Assembly (NCBI GenBank): GCA_028622995.1
Contig: JAJQJQ010000023.1
Span: forward strand, 3,472,001-3,536,000
Length of the DNA: 64,000 nt
Origin: Panagrolaimus kolymaensis
Lineage: Eukaryota > Nematoda > Chromadorea > Rhabditida > Panagrolaimidae
Direction: 5' to 3'
Shown here: in pieces, positions 36,601 to 49,470 of the stretch
How the letters are laid out: the number at the start of each line of letters is the position of its first letter
Position numbering within the stretch: the stretch's first letter is position 1
The notes under the pieces: generated by a model
The model's input: the letters and a program-made list of their open reading frames with translations, nothing else
Told to the model about the DNA's origin: nothing
Database searches by the model: none
Position numbers and translations under genes: made by a program

Positions 36601-36880
36601 TTATGACTATTCTCTATTTTCCTTGCTTGAGTCACCCCGAAGACGAACATGACCTCCAATCGATTTAGCCGAAGCCGATTATCGATGAATTTTTCAAGCC
36701 CTCCTATTGTGTTCTAACTTTTTAAAAAAAAGATTTTAAAAAGTTTGAAATAAGATTCCTAATTAATACTTTTTATTTTTTAAAAAGAGACGTTCTAAAA
36801 TTTAAAAGAATTTATTCGCGTATAATTTATCCATTTTAATAATTCTTTTATTATTTAATTTATTTATAGGTGGCCATAAA
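33601..36880. other. AT-rich gene desert (3.3 kb)
   Basis: Long T and A runs dominate. Small open frames (33772-34598, 35377-35628) are Phe/Lys/Cys-rich and unconvincing. The right end, with TTATTTATAG at 36862-36871, is a 3' splice site just before the next ATG. The desert probably holds distant regulatory sequence or 5' UTR introns of the next gene. Confidence 0.45.
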
Positions 36881-38341
36881 ATGAAAGGCATAGGTTCATC
36901 TTGTGGCGGTGGACCTCAAATTCCACCACGAACTTCATCAGATTCAGATAAACCTGAAACATGGAAGCAAAGTTTGGGAATATTTCTTGCATTTTTATTA
37001 ATTATGTTTGTATTATTTTCATCTCTTTGCCTTCTTAAATATGCATGGAGGGATAAACATGTTTATGATGAATTAGTGGATTATTTGGATAAAACAATAA
37101 GCATCAGTAAAATTAATTATAATCATGATTTGGGTCTTTATGAAGTAACCGAAAAAGAAATGGATGCTTTGCATCAACAACGGAAATATAAATCAATTAT
37201 ATGGATATTTTTGGTTGCTGATTTGGCTAATTTTGCTTTATTTGGTATTGCCATTATGCTTTATTATGGTGGTGATACTTCTAGAGGAACCATGCATGTC
37301 TTTTTTTGGGTTTGTTTTCGCTTTCATTAAAAGTTTATTTTAAAGAAAAGGGTTTCAGCTTTTATTAGGTCTTGGAATTACTTATTGCATTATTGAAGCT
37401 TCTTTATTCACAGGCTTGCTTTTTCCTTTAAGTGCAAGGCTTCCAAACGAAACTTCAACTTTGCTTGATCATGCAATTCCACATAATCCTGGCGGATTAA
37501 TGCAAATGGAACATGGCCTTGGTTGTACATTCGATCACAATCTTTATAACACATTCAAACGACGCCACAATCCCAAAAATACCTGTGATCCTTATATTGG
37601 ACGAAGTTACATTCCTCGTAGTTTACTCATTTCATTCGTGATCCTTCGGTTCATAGCACTCCTTATCTTTATTTTGGCTTTGATTGTTCGAAATCCAATT
37701 GGTCAAGGAATCGCAAATTTAATAGCCCGTACTCGACCAAATGGAGGTTATCAGAATAGATTTATGAAAAATCCAAATAGAACCAGCAACCTTGGATTTC
37801 ATACACCCAAATCAACAACATTTGGTGTGAAAGATAATCGGTAGGATTTAAAAGGAAATTTTCTATTTATGGTTTTAAAAGGTGATAAACTCTCGAGTAT
37901 TTTTAGTCCAGAAAATCCACCGGCTACTCCGCCTGGGCACGTGGATCATACCATAAGGTTGGCATTAAAAAAAATGCTTCAAGCTTTGCTGCTTATTTAC
38001 GTTTACATACAATTTTTCGCTTACTAACAATAATTTTTTTAAAACATCAAAAATAATTTTAAAAATGCCAATAAAAACTTTTGTTTTCGCTTTGCTTTAT
38101 GCTATTTTTAGTTGCTCCTAAATTATAAATAAATATTTATTTTTTAGTTATAACAACGCTGCCTTCTTTGCAACCAATGGTGGACTTAACAGCTCAAGAA
38201 ATAGTGATATTTCAAGGTCGGATGCAGGTGATATCGTAAAGTAAGTTGTTTATCCTAATTTATAACTCCCAGTTTATATTTATATTTTTTAGCTACAAAA
38301 CTAATGTCCATCACAGCAACTCTCTCATATCTGAAGTATGA
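36881..38341 (+). CDS. Four-pass membrane protein, 367 aa, unknown function
   Basis: Exons 36881-37309, 37359-37840, 37907-37957, 38148-38240 and 38293-38341. Four hydrophobic helices at about residues 33-54, 104-128, 141-165 and 232-255; both ends are predicted cytosolic. The loop after helix 3 has a conserved-looking Cys pair (GCTFDH, NTCDPYIGRSY) that could form an extracellular disulfide. The N-terminus (GGGPQIPPRTSS) and C-terminus (PENPPATPPGH, many Ser/Asn) are Pro/Ser-rich and suit SH3/WW or kinase contacts. The layout is tetraspan-like but lacks the tetraspanin CCG motif. I do not recognise the family. Small downstream exons (51, 93 and 49 bp) may be alternatively spliced. Confidence 0.8.
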
Positions 38342-41300
38342 TGACCCCTTTGATAATTTCAATCAATCCACCACTTTCCCCTGCCATTAAAAGCCATTAT
38401 TTCTTTCCTTTTTGTTTGCCCAATATAAAACAGAAATAATATTTTGTGAATATCTGATATCCCTTTTCAATCACATTGTTTTTTTAAATACTAAAATGAA
38501 ATCTCAATTTTTTTGTTTGTTTGAATTTTTATTTTATTATTTGCGTTGAATAAATAAATGCGAAAGCGAAAGTCGTTTTCTTAAAACTTTTCTATGATTA
38601 CAATTCAATAAAATGAAAAAACTAAATCCAGAAGCAGAAAAAAATTATTTTATGAAAACTGTCAAGAGCAAAAAATTACTTTTTTTCTATAAAATGTCAC
38701 GCATTAATTTTAGCAATCAAATTTGACAGATTTCTTTAAAAAGAATATCCAATGTCAGTCATTTTTTTTTCTCACACAAAATTGATGCAATCTTTTGAAG
38801 AGCTCTTTGTATAATAGTAATTTAATATGGTTTATTGATCTTTTTTTATTTGCTCCAAATTGGATTAAATTGATAATTTAGTCATTATTAAAAGATTATG
38901 AGGAATGCCTACTATCAGATTTTAATGTTGATAAATTTTATGTTCTTGATATCTAAAATGTGTTTTAGTTTGCGCTTTTTTGACCATTAATCTAAAATTT
39001 AAAGTATGTATTCGATTTTCTTCTCACCTTTCATTTTTAAAAGCCTTGCATGAGAATATAGCATTTTTTGTTATTCTAAAAATAATACTTCAATTTTTCA
39101 ATAAAAAATGACAAAATTGATTTTTTAAGGAAAAAGGATGAAGGAAAGAAAAAAAAATAACAACAAAGCTAAGGCAAATGTATTTATGACTGACCACGAA
39201 GGGATAAGTGCTTTCAACTCCGATCTCCAATTTGACATTTTATGTTTCTTTGTTTTAAGTCTAGTTTTTATGTTTATCCCTTTTTGTCTCTTGTTTTGTG
39301 CTCTTATTTTAGCTATTGTTGTAATAATTTTTTAAGGAAACAATTTATGATCGCTAAAACTTTAAGAACAAGAAAAATTAAAATTTTTTTTTATAAAAGC
39401 TGGGATTTTTTCATCTGCTTTTTAAAAATTTACAATTTTCTCAAAAAAGTCCCAATTAATCGACTTTTTTTAACTTTTTTTTAAACCATTATCCATTCTC
39501 ATGGATTTGATCCTTTTGGGGTTTTTTAATGTTAGACTCATTTTAACAAGAGGTTTATCCCTCTTCAAAGTTAAGGTAAACCCTCATCTTCACTCTTCAT
39601 TGTTCACTTCTTCGAGAGGGCCTCCTTGATCCTTCTTTCGCTGCAATAGATACCCGACTATGACGATCAAACAAACAAACAAAAAATGTTTTCAGATCTC
39701 TTTCTCGAGGATTTTTATGTCCAAGCTTTTGACTTTAAATAAATGTTAGATCAACCTTTCCTTTTTTGTCCATGTCTGTTTTTTATACGAGTAAAAATGT
39801 TTCCGATTTTGAAAAAAAAGAGAGTAGATTGTAAAATGTTAGTCATGCTTGAAATAAATTTTTATATCGGATAAAAAATGGTTAAAGATTTTTTTTAGTT
39901 TTTTCTTATACTTTCATTGAAATTTGACCATTGAAATGCTGCCATTTATTTTTTTCTAACAAAGAAAAAACAATTAACGGGAATAATAAACTAACTTCCT
40001 TAAAAATTAATATCAAATTCCTATTTTTTTTAATTTTTTTTAAAGATAAAATCAAGTTTTGTTAGTTCCTAAAGTTTTCATTTCCTATTTGTTTGTTTGT
40101 AAAAACTTTTGATTTCCTCCTTCTTTTTTATTTACTCACACTTGATTATCTTTATATCCATTCAAGAGCTGGTTTCATCCATCCACTTTTATTGTTCAAA
40201 CTCGTTATTACCGTTGTTTTCTTTCCTTTCTTTTAAATCAAATTTGAAATTCAATCCGCCAAAGGATGTAGCAGCTTCAAGCTTTTGACAGATATCCATC
40301 CATCCACCCTTTCTTTTGTTGAATTTTAATAAAAAAGCGTTGCGCTTGAAAATGAAAGTTTCTTTATTTACAAAAAAAACATTGGATTTTTTTAGAAAGG
40401 AAAAATTCATGAAAATAAAATTCATAAAATTTTAAATTGAAAATGAAAACTATATAATTTTGTCTTTTTCTTTACATCAATTTTGTTTAATTTGGACGCT
40501 TGAAACCAACAAGTTGCAAAATCCTATAATCATTTTTGAAGTTAATAATAATAAAAAATTTAAAAAAGCTTTACTAAAGCTTCGACCTTTAGTTATTACT
40601 CACTTTTATTATTTTTAAAAACAAGTTTATTTTTGCAGAGTTCATGCAAAAAAGGGAGCTAACAAGAAAATATGTAATTGTTTGTAGATAGAAGTTATTT
40701 TGCGATCTCAGCTTAACTTTTAACTTTGGACGACGCGCGACAAAAATAATAATCATTTCTTTTTTCAAAGTTACAGAAAAGGATTAAACTTATTTTTATT
40801 TGTGTGAAACATCTTTGAACCCCAATAAGATTAGTGATTTATTTTGAAAATTCAATCAAGTTTTGTAAATTTGGTAAGAACCGATTTTTTTTATAGTTCC
40901 GTTAGATTTTTTGGTCATTTGGGAGGGGTATTTTAAGAGGGAGGAATGTAGGGAAATAGCACCATTTGTTGAAGAACTAAAATGGCGGAAACCATCATTG
41001 CTTTTATTTTGAATCACTGTTATTCACTACCATAATTAGAGGTTCTCCTCGTCGATGCTTTTAGGACAAGTTTATCACTTTCTCATTTACCAATTTTATT
41101 CCATAATAAAAATTCCTTTGTTTCTTACTTCGTTAATATATTTTTTTTAACTGAAAAAATATTTTTTTGTTATAAAACAACTGTCGCTTTTAATCTGACA
41201 CAAAGCTGTCAATTCAAATAACCAAATTCGGAGACTTCAAAATTGTTCACGAAACAAAATTTTGTAAGCTTTTACGCTTCTTTTTTTTCTTTTAGTTTTT

Positions 41301-41611
41301 CTTTGCGCAATAAAAACAAGACAAAACAAACAAATTCGGAATCTCCCTCTATTTTTTTTTGCCCTTTTGTTTTCACGAAACTATTTTATGTGTTTGTTTG
41401 TATGTTTTTGTTGAGGATCTTTTAATGAGGCCTTTTAGTTAAAAAGTGTCGTATAATTTGTTACTTTTTTTAAGTTGAGGACCACTTTTTTTTCACGCGA
41501 TTAAGGATATCCATGATTCTCTGAAATAAAAATTCATAATTAATTTTTAGTGTTTTTTCTCCATATTATTTTAAATTATTATTTCGATCGAGTAACGAAT
41601 ATACGCGAATA
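38342..41611. other. AT-rich gene desert (3.3 kb)
   Basis: Between the four-pass gene and the Cys/Gln-rich gene, same strand. Polypyrimidine and A runs, no convincing frame. Probably 3' UTR of the first and promoter of the second. Confidence 0.45.
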
Positions 41612-44492
41612 ATGGAGCGACGAAAGTTGCTCAACACTCGAATTGATAATAATATAAAAAATATTTGGTTGGATTGGAGGCAGCTTTTAATTTTTACTTT
41701 AATTTTTGAAATTTCTATTGTAAATGCAGGTGTAAGTTTGATTCATAGTTTTCATAGAACTGCTTTCGGATTCCGATGCATATTAATGAAAAATATAATT
41801 TTAGGGTGAAAATTCGGGTGAAAGCGGAGAATCTTTGGCAAGGCAGAAAAGAGAAGATTGCGAATGTGTAGCTTCTGAAATTCCTTTAAAATGTCGATGT
41901 CATTCGGGGGAAGATGCATATGATCAAATTTGCCGGTACTAATCTTTTTGAATTATAACATTGCTTAGTTACTGAAAAACAACTTTTAAGATGTGCTAGA
42001 TCAATCATGCCTTCATGCGGTTGCCCATTCAGACAACAGCAACAAGGCTATAATATGATTTCACAAGGTTCTTCTTCCCCATGCAAGCCGGTTTGTGAAA
42101 GATCGTGTATTCAATCTTGCACGGCTCAACTTCAACCAATTTCACAATGCGCTCATACTTGTACATTTACTTGCGATAAAACATGCACCCAATTTCAAGT
42201 CAGCATTCAGCAATTACAAGCAGCTGCAAATAAAAATCAAGCAATTCCTCATGTTTTAATTCTTGGCGGAACTCAAATTCCACCAACATGCAAATGTGGC
42301 CAAAATGAACCTAATTGTCCATGTAATTGTTTGCCACGATGTGAACAAAACTGTAAACAAAATTGCCAAGCTAATGGGCAATCAAATTCTCAATGTTCAT
42401 CTACTTGTTCAGAAACTTGTTCATCCACATGTCTTGCAAACAGCATTATTCAAGATTATGGAACCACACAACCTCCCAACAGCGCTGTAAAAGCCTGCAC
42501 TCAGCAATGTCCAAACGCATGTCAAAAAGTTTGTACAAGGCTTCAACCAACGATGCCAATGTGTCAACAAAATTGTGTAAATACTTGCAATACAAATTGT
42601 ATGAATATTCCAACCACAATTGAACCGCCCACACCGCCACCATATACAGGAGCTCCTGCAGCTCAACCAGGAAGTCAACCATCACGTGATTGTATCCCAG
42701 TTTGTCAGCCAGCTTGTTTAAAATCATGCACTTCAGTTTATCAACAACAAGAACAACAAGCTCAAATAGCTCCAACTTATTCTGGTAATGGTGGACTTCA
42801 ATTTGGATATCTTTATGGTGCACAAAATGTTCAACCTGGTTTATTGCCTGAAGCAAATAAAGTTCAGCCGGGAGTTTATCAACCGACACAACAAGCAACT
42901 CAATATATTCAGCCTCAACAAATCCAACAACCTCAAACTCAACAGTATAATCAAAATTTTGTTTCTCAACAACAAACTTATGTTCAACAACCACAGCAGC
43001 CACAGCAGCAACCTCAGCCATTGCAGTATCAACAAACATCACAAGAAAATCCAAATGGTAAAAAACTTGTGACTGTTACAATTTGCATCCCTCAATGTAT
43101 GCCACAATGTGAGCCATCATGCATTCAAAATGTTGCAAATGCTCTTCAACAACACCAATTGCAACAACAACAAGCTCTTCAATCTCACCAAACTACAGTG
43201 ACTTGTCCTTCTCAATGCGAACCAGATTGCCGTCCAACGGTTGGTTATACATTTTACTATTGATTTAGTTATTTATTGTTTTTAGTGCATTCAATCGGTC
43301 ATTCAGCAAACTCAAAGTCAACAACAAGTTCCTCTTCCATCAGGAAGTGTAACATGTCCATCACAGTGTATGCCCGAATGCCAACCTCAATGTTTGGTTA
43401 ATCAAGCCCCTAATTATCTCACATCCAGCGTTCAACAGTCTATAAATCCCCGAGGAATTGTGCTTCCTTCAGCATCCAATAATTATGGACACCTTCAACA
43501 ATCTTCTAACCAACAATCTAATAAATTTTCAATGTTGAATAAACCATCTCCAACGCCGACTACTCAAAACCCTAATGTACCAAAAACTTGTATCAATTCT
43601 TGCATGCCTTTATGTTTAGAATCTTGCATTAACGCGGGAATGGAGGATGAAGTTGATTCGGATGAAATTAAGCCACAACCAGCGACATTGGCGCCATTTA
43701 TAAATAATTATCAAAACAATAAACCATTTATTTTGACAAATTTGAAAAATCAAATGAATAATCAAACACAAACAAATTATCAAAATAATAATGGACTTCC
43801 AAATCAAATTCATCTCAATCTTCAACAAACTCCAAACTTGAATCAAAATCAAACAATCTTTATTCCTAGACAAAATTTAAATTTTAACAACACTCAAAAT
43901 GCAAATCAACAACCATCAGAGCCACTGAGAGTAAGTTCCAGTCTATTAAAAAATGTTAGCGATTTCGAATTGTTTATTATTTTAGGTAATGATTCATTAC
44001 ACCGCTGAACCCAATTCTTTTACAACGACAACCACAGCATCTTCACCAACAAGTCCGACAACGACCCGACCTTTTGTATTCCATTCAACAACCACACACT
44101 CAGCATTATTCTTTCCAAAAATTATGCCTGCATCAATGGTAAATAACCAACAACAAAAGCCTAGCATAGATCCATTTGATCCTTCCAATATTTTACAACA
44201 AAAACCTAATCCACATTTCCATATTGGAACTTCCACGCTTCTTCCACCACACCCAGCAACAACAACAGCCAGTTCCTCAACGACGCCGACATCCTCATCA
44301 TCATCGGCAACCAAATCTTTGACTGAAATTATTCGACAAAAATGTGAATCCTCGTGTGAGAAAGTTTGTACTGCAGAATGTAAGAAACAAAAGGATCCTC
44401 CAGATGAAATTTGTGTAATGACATGCAAATTAGATTGCGTAGCAAGTTGCTCCCGAAAATTTGCATCTAAAATCTTTAATAAAAAGACTTAA
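41612..44492 (+). CDS. Large Cys/Gln-rich secreted protein with CxxxC repeats, 883 aa
   Basis: Exons 41612-41731, 41805-41935, 41991-43239, 43286-43930 and 43986-44492. A signal sequence (LLIFTLIFEISIVNAG) is followed by a dibasic site (ARQKRED). The body alternates short Cys clusters of the form C-x3-C-x3-C (PCKPVCERSCIQSC, CNCLPRCEQNCKQNC, VCIPQCMPQCEPSC-like) with Gln/Pro/Asn-rich linkers. A Ser/Thr-rich, mucin-like stretch (about residues 715-830) precedes a final Cys cluster. The pattern matches nematode Cys-rich repeat proteins such as DUF1096. An extracellular matrix, cuticle or secreted barrier role is inferred. Gln runs (QQPQQPQQQPQ) suggest length variation between strains. Confidence 0.85.
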
Positions 44493-45479
44493 GCTCATTG
44501 TCAGTGTATTTTTTGTCTCTGCTGCTTTAGTCACAAAATTGCCTTAAAACTTAAATTAGAGATTTTTTTATTATTGTTTGTTTATAAAATTATTTATTGT
44601 TTCATCCATCGCCTTTCTTCAAAATTCTCTTTTTCATATTCAAATAATTAATTTAATGAAAAAGAATTTTAAAAAAAGTATTCAAAAAATTTAAAAATAT
44701 CTTTTTTTCTTTCAATTTTTCTGTCACTTTTAACCGGTTTTTTAAATTTTTATATTATTAAAACCAAAAGTTATAATGTTTGTGTTTTCCAATTTAAATA
44801 AAAGTAATAATTACTTTTGTAACAAGAAGTTTAAAAACAGCGGCACCTTAAATCGAATAAGCTTATAGGAATGAAATTAAATACAACTATCAACGTAATT
44901 AACCAATTTAGAAACTAAGACTTTAGTTCTAAACAACAAAAAATAATCCTAAAAATGGAATTACCAACCGTTTTGAGAGCAATTTGCTCAAGTTCATTTA
45001 TACTGAAATTATCCTGTTCGTGTTCCAACAATATAAAAATTTCTGAAATCATAGAGACTGTCATTTTTTTGATATTTCTTTCAACTTTTTGTTTTATTAA
45101 AAAATTGAACATCAAAGAAGGAATTCATTTTGGTGGCTGCGATGGTTAATAGGCAAGGTTAAGTGTTGCGAGAAATCTTAAAACGAAAGCAAAAGCTTAG
45201 TGCCGACAATTTTTGTTTAGTGGACAAGTTTTTTTATAAAAAAATAAAATGATCGTTGCCATAAATATTTTCTAATATTAATTTTTAAAACTAATTTTTT
45301 CTAACTGATTTTTAATTGAATAAAATTATTAATAAACTTAAAAGATATGCTTTCATTTTTTGAATTTAGCGGGATTTTAGTGAAGAAAATTTCCTTGATT
45401 TTTATCATGGGTACCGAAGTTGCTATTTTATATATTCAACTAATAGTAAAATCATAAATATTAGTACTTTAGGAGCAAA
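44493..45479. other. Intergenic, 1 kb
   Basis: AT-rich. On the minus strand, ATG 45112 opens a 65-codon frame with a helical look (SEIFILLEHEQDNFSINELEQI). I cannot place it, there is no splice support, and it is not called as a gene. Confidence 0.4.
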
Positions 45480-46964
45480 ATGCAACACTCTAAACGTGCT
45501 CGTAAACCTAAAATTGTTTGGGATCACAGTGGAAGCCTTCAAGCTTGCATCACCACAGATGATCAACTTCATACCAATCAAGCCAATTTGGCTGGAATGG
45601 ATAAAGATGAAGAAAATGTACGTTTAAATGAAGTTTTATTTTCTTTACATTGAAGTAAAAAGTTTTTAGGAAATAGATTTAATTAAAGCTGCAGATGCTC
45701 AAGTGACTCATCAATTGCATGAAATTAAAACTCCTCAAGTTGTATTTAATGAAATTCAACATCCAAAGAAGGCTGTGTATCATAAGAAAAAGCTTCAGCC
45801 GCTAACTCGTAACATTTTTTCTTTTTAATTTTACAAATTATATCCGTGCTTTTTTGCAGCTTTAACCAGATATGATGTCTTGGCAAATATGTATGCTCCC
45901 GATAAAGATGATTATGAATTTTGTAAAAAAGAGAAAATTAATCCCTTTTTTATTTCGTGGTATTTTACTAATGCAAGTCGAATGAATAATGATGATTTTT
46001 TCACTCCGTCGGCTTTATGTTTTGTTGGTTTAGAACCTGAAACATGTCATAAAATTGGACAACAATATGAGAAAAAAGTTAATGTAAGATTTTACAAACG
46101 TTGAATATTCTTTGAATTGCATAGTTTTTTATTTTAGGTTTTTAACAAAAAATATGGATATCAGATATCAGATTTAGCTCCATCGGTTGCAAGATTTAAA
46201 CATGTCCATAATGTTCCAGGCTCTTATGCTTGCTTCTTTCCTCGTCCACCTAAAGTTGCAACAAGGCGTAAATCACAAATGGAATCAAAAGTAATTGAAG
46301 CAACGTTTCAAATTCGTCAAGAAGTTGCTGACTTGCACGCGTCATCAGCATTTTTAATTCCAAAACAACTTGAAGATATGCGATGTGCTCAAGAATTGTG
46401 TGAAGCAATAAAGCAAGATAATAGAATAAAACATCGAAGTGATTCAGGCGAACCAACATCTAAACGAATTAAAGAGGATTATACTATTCGTAAGCTATTT
46501 TAATGGCCAATATTTTGATACGTTTTATTTTTTTAGCTGATACATTGACGCCCAAAGTAAAAGAATTAGCTATGTTTCTTCAAGAAGCTAAGCTTTTTGT
46601 TGAACCTCAACATAGACCTAATATCTCAGAGGAAGATGTGGAAATTGCAAGAAAGCAAGCAGCTATCGTGAGTTTTATCTTTTATGAAACGTTAAGCAAT
46701 CATTATTTGTTTCAGATAAAAGTGAGGTCGCTATTTCCTGAACGTCGACCAACAAATGAATTTCTTTTGTTATATCAAAATCGAACCAAAGAAAAAGATA
46801 CAAAAACATCATCCATGCTCCATAATAATATTCATCCTTCATCAAATTCACTTAATTCAAATACCAAAAAAATTAATTTAATTGATTTTAAAACTTTTAA
46901 CGAGGTAGACAACGATGGTGATGATGAGGATTTGGAAGCGATTCCAGCGATTCCATTATTTTAA
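45480..46964 (+). CDS. Unrecognised protein, probably nuclear, 410 aa
   Basis: Exons 45480-45617, 45670-45808, 45860-46083, 46138-46489, 46537-46667 and 46716-46964. The N-terminus is basic (MQHSKRARKPKIVWDHSG), and a bipartite-like basic stretch lies at RIKHRSDSGEPTSKRIK. The middle (LTRYDVLANMYAPDKDDYEFCKKEKINPFFISWYF) is compact and looks folded. A final helical domain (TLTPKVKELAMFLQEAKLFVE, ISEEDVEIARKQAAI, VRSLFPERRPTNEFLLLYQNR) precedes an acidic tail. No membrane helix or catalytic motif is seen. A splice-like CTTTAG lies 7 bp before the ATG. The six phase-consistent joins make the gene convincing, although I do not recognise the family. Confidence 0.75.
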
Positions 46965-48081
46965 CAATAATAATTTTTACGGGTTTTTTCCATTTGTAGT
47001 TACAGGTATTTTTTGTCTAATTTATTTTTTGTAATAGTTTTCTTCGCATAAAGCTATTAATTTGGATGATATGAAAGTGAACTTTTTGTGGAGTTTTGAA
47101 TTAAATTTTCAATTTTATTGGGGCAATTTTGAAAGAAAATTAAATAGTGGATTACCTAAATCATTTATTATATATTTTTTCTCATGTTTTTCAATCCATT
47201 TTCTTCCAAACTTCCTAATTCAATGAAGTTAAGAATATTTAAATTTAATGTTTTTCACTAAAAGAAATCTTTTTTAAGGTTAATGCCTTGGCAAAAATCA
47301 AAAAAATCCAAAATTAATTTTTCTGTTTTAAAAATCTTGTAGTTTATCTATTTTACTAAATATTCGAACACCACTTTTTTTTCAATCATTGAGCTCATCA
47401 ACAAGATATTTGGGTTTTAAATAAATGAATAACAGTAAAAATTTGCTGAATCACGTTTTGAGTTACAGTGATCAATAAAGCATATGGATATTATTATCCA
47501 AATATTTATTATATGATTTTTAAAGATTATTCCCAACAGGGTTTTGAATCGCATACCGATTATGACCTTCAACCAACATCCATAATTTAATAATGGACCT
47601 CCTTCTCTATGTACACGATCACTTCGAGGTGAACGTAACAACTATAAACTGCTTCCAAATCGTCACCATAGGATCCGTTTTGAAAAATAAGATTAAAATG
47701 GGTGTAAAAACACCTAAAAATTGATAAAAATAAGACACTTGTCCTCTGCAATTTTTTTTCTTATTCAAAAAGTTTTAAATTAGATTACGACATTAAAATG
47801 ACTGTTTTTGATTTTTTTGCAGCCATTTCTTAAATGTCTTGGATTTGCATGAATTTATTTGAAGAAAAATAAATAAAAACAAGAAAAAATAAGATCTGCT
47901 GAAGGGGCAAAAAAAAAATTTGTTTCATAATTAAAACTAATCCTTCAACACTTCAACAGACTGTTTCTGGTTTTTTTTTTTAGTGAAAACATTCATCATA
48001 TTTGTTAAAACATTAATAAGAATTTGTAAACAATTATTTGAGATCAATATAAAATAAATATCTCAGGCATAGTTTCATTTT
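46965..48081. other. Intergenic, 1.1 kb
   Basis: AT-rich. A minus-strand frame at 47417-47641 contains RSDRVHREGG, faintly like the endonuclease domain of LINE elements, but is too short to call. Confidence 0.4.
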
Positions 48082-49078
48082 TTATGGTGGTGGAGCACCT
48101 AACCTTTCTATATCAATCAAAGGTGAATGTTCAACATAATCATTGGAACTTTTGCTACATCGTTGATATAGCAATATGGCCAAAGCAGATTGATCAAATC
48201 TGTGGCAATTTGCATATTCACCTTGAGAAAGTTTTTTGAGATCACAAGCTCTGTGAGATTCTGATGGAGCCATGCATTCTTTTTACTTTATAAGAAAAAA
48301 CAACTTTGCCCAATTGCATGTAACATGCAAAAAATTCAGTTCAGTCATTTCGCGTTGAGAGTGAGCACTTTTGCAAATTTTTGAAATTAATCGAAAATGT
48401 TGCAAACTTTTTTATGCGAATATTTGAAGATTGCTTTTAGAAAGTTTTTGATGTAAAATTTTTTATATTTAGATAATCGAAAATATTGGTGATGCTCATA
48501 TATCAAACATGTGTTGTTATTGTTTTTACGTCCATTTGTAGCTAAATTTAGGCAACTTTTTTTTAAAAGAGCGGATAGCATGTAGCATTTTTTAAATAGT
48601 CGGGTAGCTATTAATTATTATTAGTTGAGTTGGAAGTGGATGATTTGTTGAACTTTATTTTAATTATTTTCGAAGCCCTTTTTTGATGAATCAAGAAGAT
48701 TTAACAAAAACGCAATATATTTTATCTTTTTTTTGACGTGTTTTATAAAATATGTAAAGAAAAATGAAATTTTCTAAAAAGCTACTTCAATCAATCACCA
48801 AACTTGCTTGAGCATAAAAAAAAATTAAGCTTTTTAGAATTACTAGAGGATTTATTTTTGACCACTTGAGGTTAATTTATAAAAAGTTTCGAAAAGGTAA
48901 AAATCAAATTATTTTAAATATCTTTGGGAGTTTCAATACCGTTAAAAAAGGAAAGCAATGGAATTTTGCAAACAATTTTAAGCAAATTTTGCGTTTTTGA
49001 GATTTGTGAATATGGATAATAAACTTTTTTAAAACATATTTGGGTGGATAAACTTAGTGAGAAAAAAAGTTGAAATGT

Positions 49079-49105
49079 GTTCTTCGCCCCGTAGGGGCGA
49101 AGAAC
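49079..49105. repeat. Hairpin 1, loop CGTAG
   Basis: An 11 bp perfect stem (GTTCTTCGCCC / GGGCGAAGAAC) around the loop CGTAG. A second stem (GAACGCT / AGCGTTC, 49103-49109 and 49124-49130) follows and shares its base. Confidence 0.85.
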
Positions 49106-49305
49106 GCTTTTCGCTTTTTTTCGAGCGTTCTCCTTTAAAACTTAATTATATTTTTAACTGATTCATTGCTTTGCTTAATTAACCTTAAGTCAACCCGAGC
49201 AATGTAAAAAATGTTTTCAAAAAGTTTTGTGAATATGGATAGGATAATAAACCTTTTTTAACAATGTTGGGTGGATAAACTTAGTGAGAAAAAAAGTAGA
49301 AATGT

Positions 49306-49332
49306 GTTCTTCGCCCCGTAGGGGTGAAGAAC
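49306..49332. repeat. Hairpin 2, loop CGTAG
   Basis: A copy of hairpin 1 in the second tandem unit. One C-to-T change in the 3' arm leaves a G-T wobble, so the stem still pairs. Confidence 0.85.
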
Positions 49333-49445
49333 GCTTTTCGCTTTTTTTCGAGCGCTCTCCTTTAAACCTTAATTATATTTTGACTTATTCATAGCTTAAT
49401 CATCCCTTGGTATACCCAAACAATGAAATCAACCCAATCCATAAA

Positions 49446-49470
49446 AGCGGTATTGCGAAGCAATACCGCT
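49446..49470. repeat. Hairpin 3, loop CGAAG, 3' end of element copy 1
   Basis: A 10 bp perfect stem, AGCGGTATTG / CAATACCGCT, around CGAAG. The centre GCGAAGC is the classic extremely stable DNA mini-hairpin. Confidence 0.9.

Larger units (their letters stand above)
49004..49425 (+). repeat. Tandem direct repeat, about 223 bp unit, two copies
   Basis: Units start at TTGTGAATATGGATA in 49004 and 49227. Both contain GGTGGATAAACTTAGTGAG, then the hairpin TTCTTCGCCC-CGTAG and GCTTTTCGCTTTTTTTCGAGCG. The second unit runs on into the element's 3' block. It lies inside the first element copy. Confidence 0.8.

Noticed and set aside
42446..43054. Long antisense frames in the Cys/Gln-rich gene
   Set aside because: They are mirror images of CAA/CAG repeats (Leu/Val-rich) and not real genes.
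44915..45112. Small minus-strand helical protein
   Set aside because: No splice support, family or clear start; opposite frame is also open by chance.
47417..47641. LINE endonuclease fossil (RSDRVHREGG)
   Set aside because: Too short, no flanking reverse transcriptase; resemblance only.
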